Assembly: GCA_026419785.1 (NCBI GenBank)
Contig: JAODTK010004488.1
Coordinates: 278,121-342,120, forward strand
Length of the DNA stretch: 64,000 bases
Direction of reading: 5' to 3'
Source: Sclerodactyla briareus
Lineage: Eukaryota; Echinodermata; Holothuroidea; Dendrochirotida; Sclerodactylidae
A program made the position numbers and the translations under genes. Shown here in pieces: positions 60,345 through 64,000 of the stretch (the first letter of the stretch is position 1; the number at the start of each line of letters is the position of its first letter). The notes beneath the pieces were generated by a model. It did no database searches. It was not told the DNA's origin and was given only the letters and a program-made list of their open reading frames with translations.

Positions 60345-61755
60345 CTTTCGATGCTTATTCCTTGTGTCCTTCGTTATGTCCCTTTTTTCAGGATAGGGTG
60401 GAAGGGTTCTGATCATCATTTGTAATTCAACTATTCATTTTGGTATTCCACGTTACTCGGTATTTTTGCATGAATGATACTGCGTATGCATTTATTATCG
60501 TACTTGCTGAAGTAAAAAGAAGGACATAACTATGTTTAAATGAGTACCGTGTTTACGTTTTGTTTAAAGCGGAAATTCCGTCGGGCATGTTGGGCTACCG
60601 ATCCGCAAGTCGACAAACCTTCTATCTTATTCACGGTCGGGAAACTCGCTTGTAAACTGGGAAACGAAACGAGCCCCTATGTATTGGACTGACACTCTGT
60701 TTCTACATTACACATTAATGTTCTCGTCTTGCCTTGAAATTGAAATCTGATTACTTAGAGTTTTTCATTCGGTGCCAGCTGAGTATTAAATTCTGATATA
60801 TAATTGTATTCACGTTAACTATCGCCCTACATCGAGCGGTTCTAGATATAACGAATTGCAATTAATAATTATTTCCGACTTGATCGGGCTGAATTGAGTG
60901 ATTAAGTTTCAATTAGTTTACTTTAGTTGAAAATATTTATTACATTGATTGGCCCCAATATCCCTATTCGATGAACAGTTTGTGAAAGCTTTTAGCTTGT
61001 AACGTTATGATTGGACTCGCCCCCACCAATACCGTTCCCACAATTTTGAGTCATTTGTGAAAACCCTCAATCGATACGGTGAATGGCTCCAAAATATTCA
61101 TAGTGTCAACTATCCTCTTAACCATCATTCTTCTCTTCTTTTATGCATATCATGATCAGAGAAAGTAAGGCGCATGCTGACTACGTTCATTCGTTATATA
61201 CAACTGATAAATCACGTTCAATCCATCATTGAGAGGCGTGGTTCGCCACATGCATTCCATAATTGCATTCGCGCCACCCTATTATTGACCATCGCGCACG
61301 CAGCCTTCTAATTAAATCATCATCTCAAAAGCAAACCATTGGGGTGCCGCCGAGTAAATGTTGAGTACCTCACACAGCTGAATGGGTATCCTTAAATGCT
61401 TTCGTGTTACCTATTGCTTCATTTTGCTGTCAAATGCTCATCAACTAACGCCTGAGCGTGAAGACAATCATAACATCATATCGCTACGAACACAATACGT
61501 GAAGTGACTAGCAAATGTGTCGGTCAAATTTACATTCAATCGATGTAAAATATTACGCTAATGTCTCGAATAAGACAATATGTCTATGCAATCGTTTGGT
61601 GCGCCAATTTCAATCCATCATCACGAACAGCTACCGTTACCCCACCGCAGGAATACTGGATTAACATTTGTCATTGGCCAGCTGTTATACCTGCAAACCG
61701 GCAATTTTGCCATATCAGCCAAACGGCCAATAATTAAAGGGGTCATGAAACTATA
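60345..61755. other. Non-coding, nothing recognised
   Basis: AT-rich sequence without domains or repeats I can name. Confidence 0.45.
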
Positions 61756-61761
61756 TAAAGA

Positions 61762-61850
61762 TATATATTATATATATATATTAATATATATATCTATTAT
61801 ATATATATATATATATTAATATATATTTTTTTTTTTTTTTTTTTTTATTT
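61762..61850. repeat. (AT)n tract followed by a poly-T run
   Basis: Alternating AT/TATAT with interruptions to about 61,826, then about 20 T. The flank TTTGACAGGCC follows. Confidence 0.9.
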
Positions 61851-61986
61851 GACAGGCCTGATGAAACATCTTCAAGAATTAAGCTCTATTCCGCTACCTT
61901 ATTTTCTGACATCCCAGTTCATGTATTCTTCGTTTTTGAATCCATAATTTTCATGTATTTATGGTATTCCCTCATTCTCATTCCAG

Positions 61987-62357
61987 TGCAGTACAAATGT
62001 CGTGGCCTACGTTTACTTCAAAACTAAAAAGTCTTCAATGTGTGGCATCCTAGCTTTCTCAAGTACTGTTAATAGGTCCCATACGCTGTATATCGTTTTA
62101 TTTCTTGTTGGAAATTTGAATAAACCGCCAAGTCGCCTGGGTCGGTATGGTACTACAGTATTGCGCGCGAAAATTGACGGCCCACAGACCAAACCGGAAT
62201 TCTGGTCTCTTACTCCTAACTGGATTTGCAACGTTTCACATCCGATAGCGAAATTCGAAAAAACCTTCAACTCTCGGAAATCAGGTATCTTTCTAGTTGT
62301 CGAGCACGCAGGTATGGGGACACCAACTGACAAATTACGAAACACAAAAAGATCAAG
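61987..62357 (+). CDS. Candidate internal exon, 371 bp, unknown product
   Basis: A polypyrimidine tract ending TTCTCATTCCAG (61,975-61,986) and a donor CAAG|GTGAGA (62,354-62,363) bracket a frame open throughout in phase 0. The piece encodes about 123 residues including CGILAFSSTVNRSHTLYIVL, a hydrophobic run IVLFLVG, and KIDGPQTKPEFWSLTPNW. The last fragment is faintly like the start of carbonic-anhydrase-related domains (GP-FW-L-P-W-C), but the QSPI motif is missing, so I do not assign it. An equally long ORF runs on the opposite strand (62,013-62,381, true ATG). It could be an exon or a coincidence. Confidence 0.35.
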
Positions 62358-62451
62358 GTGAGAACGGACAAAATGTGTCATTTCATTTCCTTGGGTAACT
62401 TTTTTTTAACTACATCTACAATACGTCCGACGCCTGGCACATCCAGCTTAC

Positions 62452-62680
62452 CAGTGGCGATGGAAGCCTACAAATTTAAGGGGGGGGGGTACGTTCCCCA
62501 ATCAAATCTTTTGATGAATTGATTTGGTGTTTCACTATCTAAGCGGGTCGCCACCATTGGTTGGCGCGGAGCGTGGAAAAAAATTTGTGGTTTACAAACA
62601 CTCCCAATTGGCCGAAACGACACTACCTGCGCGTTGTGAGCTATATTTACCCAGTCATAAAACTTGGGTCATGTCTGCAA
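62452..62680 (+). repeat. Poly-G hAT-like non-autonomous element, copy B
   Basis: Begins CAGTGGCGATGGAAGCC, then AATTTAAGG with a G10 tract (62,480-62,489), then GGGTCGCCACCATTGG, TTGGCGCGGAGCG, AAATTTGTGGTTTACAAA and CCCAATTGGCCG. These words appear in the same order at 3,262-3,440. Confidence 0.6.
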
Positions 62681-62847
62681 ATGGTAGTTTTATAAATGTT
62701 GTATTGAAGATGATAATGGCCTATCCGATGGGTTTGGAGACAGCCAATTCCCGCTGAGGGAGCCTACCCAGTGAATTTCCATTGCCGTGATCGAGCTGAG
62801 TATTATGATGCTCACCCAGGTAACCCCTTCCCCCCCAGTTGGCCAGT

Positions 62848-62935
62848 CCACTGGGTCACGTGGTTAGCGTATGTCGGACTTGCAGTCTGTTAGGGGTTTA
62901 GGTCGACTCCCGTCGGGGGACGAATCCGAACACTG
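62848..62935 (+). mobile_element. tRNA-like SINE remnant (weak)
   Basis: GTGGTTAGCGTATGTCGG (box A region), GGACTTGCAGTCTG (anticodon-arm-like) and GGTTTAGGTCGACTCCCG (box B region). The arms do not all pair, so this is a decayed SINE head rather than a functional tRNA. Confidence 0.4.
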
Positions 62936-62939
62936 AAAC

Positions 62940-63590
62940 ATTAGCATGTTTTAACACTTTGGTTTCCTTCATTTCACATAGTTGATCAACTAAGTGAAAA
63001 ATTATTGCGTACGTTTAAAAGACACTGAAAGTGGGACAAATTGGCTCATTGAAACGTACGTAACACCCAATAAAAACAATTAAGCAATTTTTACATATAA
63101 CAGTTTGATACATAATCATCAACTTTTTGGTTGTCTTTTTCTTGAAACGTACGTAACACCTAAACCATTACTGGCAAGTTAGTACATGAATAAAGGTCAT
63201 TCACCGACATGTCATTTGGGGTATTCCTTCATGTTTCATTAAGCTGAACAAAAATGCAAGCATCACTTTTCTATTTTTAATCTAAGGACTAACTTTTTTT
63301 TGCAATGTCCCACGTTTGTTGCCGAGTATTTGTGGCCATTGTGCAGGACAAGAGCGGTGATTATTGTCCATCCTCGAATAATCTAGTAGTAAAGGCCTAG
63401 TCACGAGACTAGCATTACAGTCAGTCATACGGCATCACTGTATTTGCAAAATGCTGACTCTGTTTCCTTCTTGTCCTATTTTTTTTTCAACATTTCTCTA
63501 ACGCGGAGGTAAATCATTTCCCATTCGATTACAGATTTCTTAAACATTAGTTTAGGCCTTTATAATCTATTGTCTATATATATTCCATCA
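62940..63590. other. Non-coding; a 17 bp word repeated twice
   Basis: GAAACGTACGTAACACC occurs at about 63,052 and 63,146, and a related TTGCGTACGTTT lies at about 63,005. Otherwise AT-rich with no gene. Confidence 0.6.
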
Positions 63591-63624
63591 TATTATTGTG
63601 GATGTTGGTGTTAATTTCCCAATT

Positions 63625-63735
63625 TCATTTGGCAGAATTTTAGGGGGGCGGACCCCACTCCTAACTTTTGGGGGATACGCGTGTCCCCCGTCCCCCCCCC
63701 CCTCCCCCGCTGCGCCGCCTATGTATCTGATCGTC
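63625..63735. repeat. Poly-G/poly-C element end
   Basis: AGGGGGGCGGACCCC, then TTGGGGGATACGCGTGTCCCCC and a C-run, ending CCCCCGCTGCGCCGCC. The end resembles that at 4,986-4,998 and looks like the right terminus of a short poly-G element. Confidence 0.5.
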
Positions 63736-64000
63736 TGGAAGCCCTTCTCCGAAAACATATTTATTGGTTGCCCAGATAAGCCTTGTTAATATCCACCCAG
63801 TCCCTTGTTTGCTCTGTAGGATGATGAAAGCAGATACCCTCAATCATATTTCCATTCAGATCTCTCCCTTGGTCCCCTCAACGGTATAGATACTCCTTTC
63901 ATACTTTATCTCAATATCCTCAGGCTTCCGGGAGATTGATGTTAAAGATAATTTTGTATTTAGACAATCCCTGAAGATTATTTGAATGTTCGTTGGGGGC

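Noticed and set aside
62160..62250. Carbonic-anhydrase-like fragment (GPQTKPEFWSLTPNW)
   Set aside because: Resemblance is limited to a few residues; the QSPI motif and downstream active-site region are absent.

Overview
The window looks like nuclear DNA from an animal, most likely a marine invertebrate. The reasons are spliced-gene-like non-coding density, non-LTR retrotransposon tails, a hAT transposase relic, tRNA-derived SINEs, palindromic MITEs of the CACTGTAAA type, many long poly(G)/poly(C) tracts, and one recognisable animal-type membrane-protein exon. There are no bacterial operons, no rRNA and no CRISPR array. Species cannot be decided from the sequence alone.

Layout. 1-9.96 kb: mostly non-coding, with one unrecognised minus-strand open region (about 1.3-1.9 kb), a poly-G element (3.26 kb), G/C tracts, a C-rich tract (4.74-5.0 kb), and a cluster of ATTATCGGT words (6.0-6.3 kb). 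9.96-38.46 kb: a huge direct tandem duplication, unit 1 at 9,960-24,938 and unit 2 at 24,939-38,458. The copies are collinear but saturated with small indels. The offset between matching points shrinks from 14,979 to about 13,530, and one block is entirely different between them. Each unit starts with an exon-like segment of a multi-pass membrane protein resembling the PRRT3/PRRT4 proline-rich transmembrane family, with its frame broken at different places in each copy. About 12 kb of non-coding DNA follows, carrying two SINEs, an internal tandem repeat and a dispersed repeat. The duplication junction lies inside another copy of that dispersed repeat and has only about 3 bp of shared sequence.

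38.4-48 kb: dispersed repeat, a decayed CR1/Jockey-like ORF2 tail (38.9-39.5 kb), tRNA-like SINE pieces (42.4 and 43.2 kb), a second non-LTR tail ending in an (ATT)n tract (45.0-45.54 kb), a poly-G element with a perfect 20 bp palindrome (46.7 kb), and a palindromic MITE flanked by a 30 bp direct repeat of tRNA-like sequence (47.6-47.8 kb). 48-57 kb: a 24 bp hairpin, a MITE (48.8 kb), a diverged repeat pair (49.4/52.2 kb), a 13-unit minisatellite (53.3-53.6 kb), and a decayed hAT-superfamily transposase on the minus strand (53.8-55.8 kb). 57-64 kb: two tandem-repeat arrays bracketed by a 50 bp direct repeat, an (AT)n/poly-T tract, a candidate 371 bp exon with good splice sites (61,987-62,357), and more poly-G elements.

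No intact gene can be read through. The most notable feature is the 15 kb duplication and what its divergence pattern means: real paralogues, uncollapsed haplotypes, or unpolished long-read sequence.
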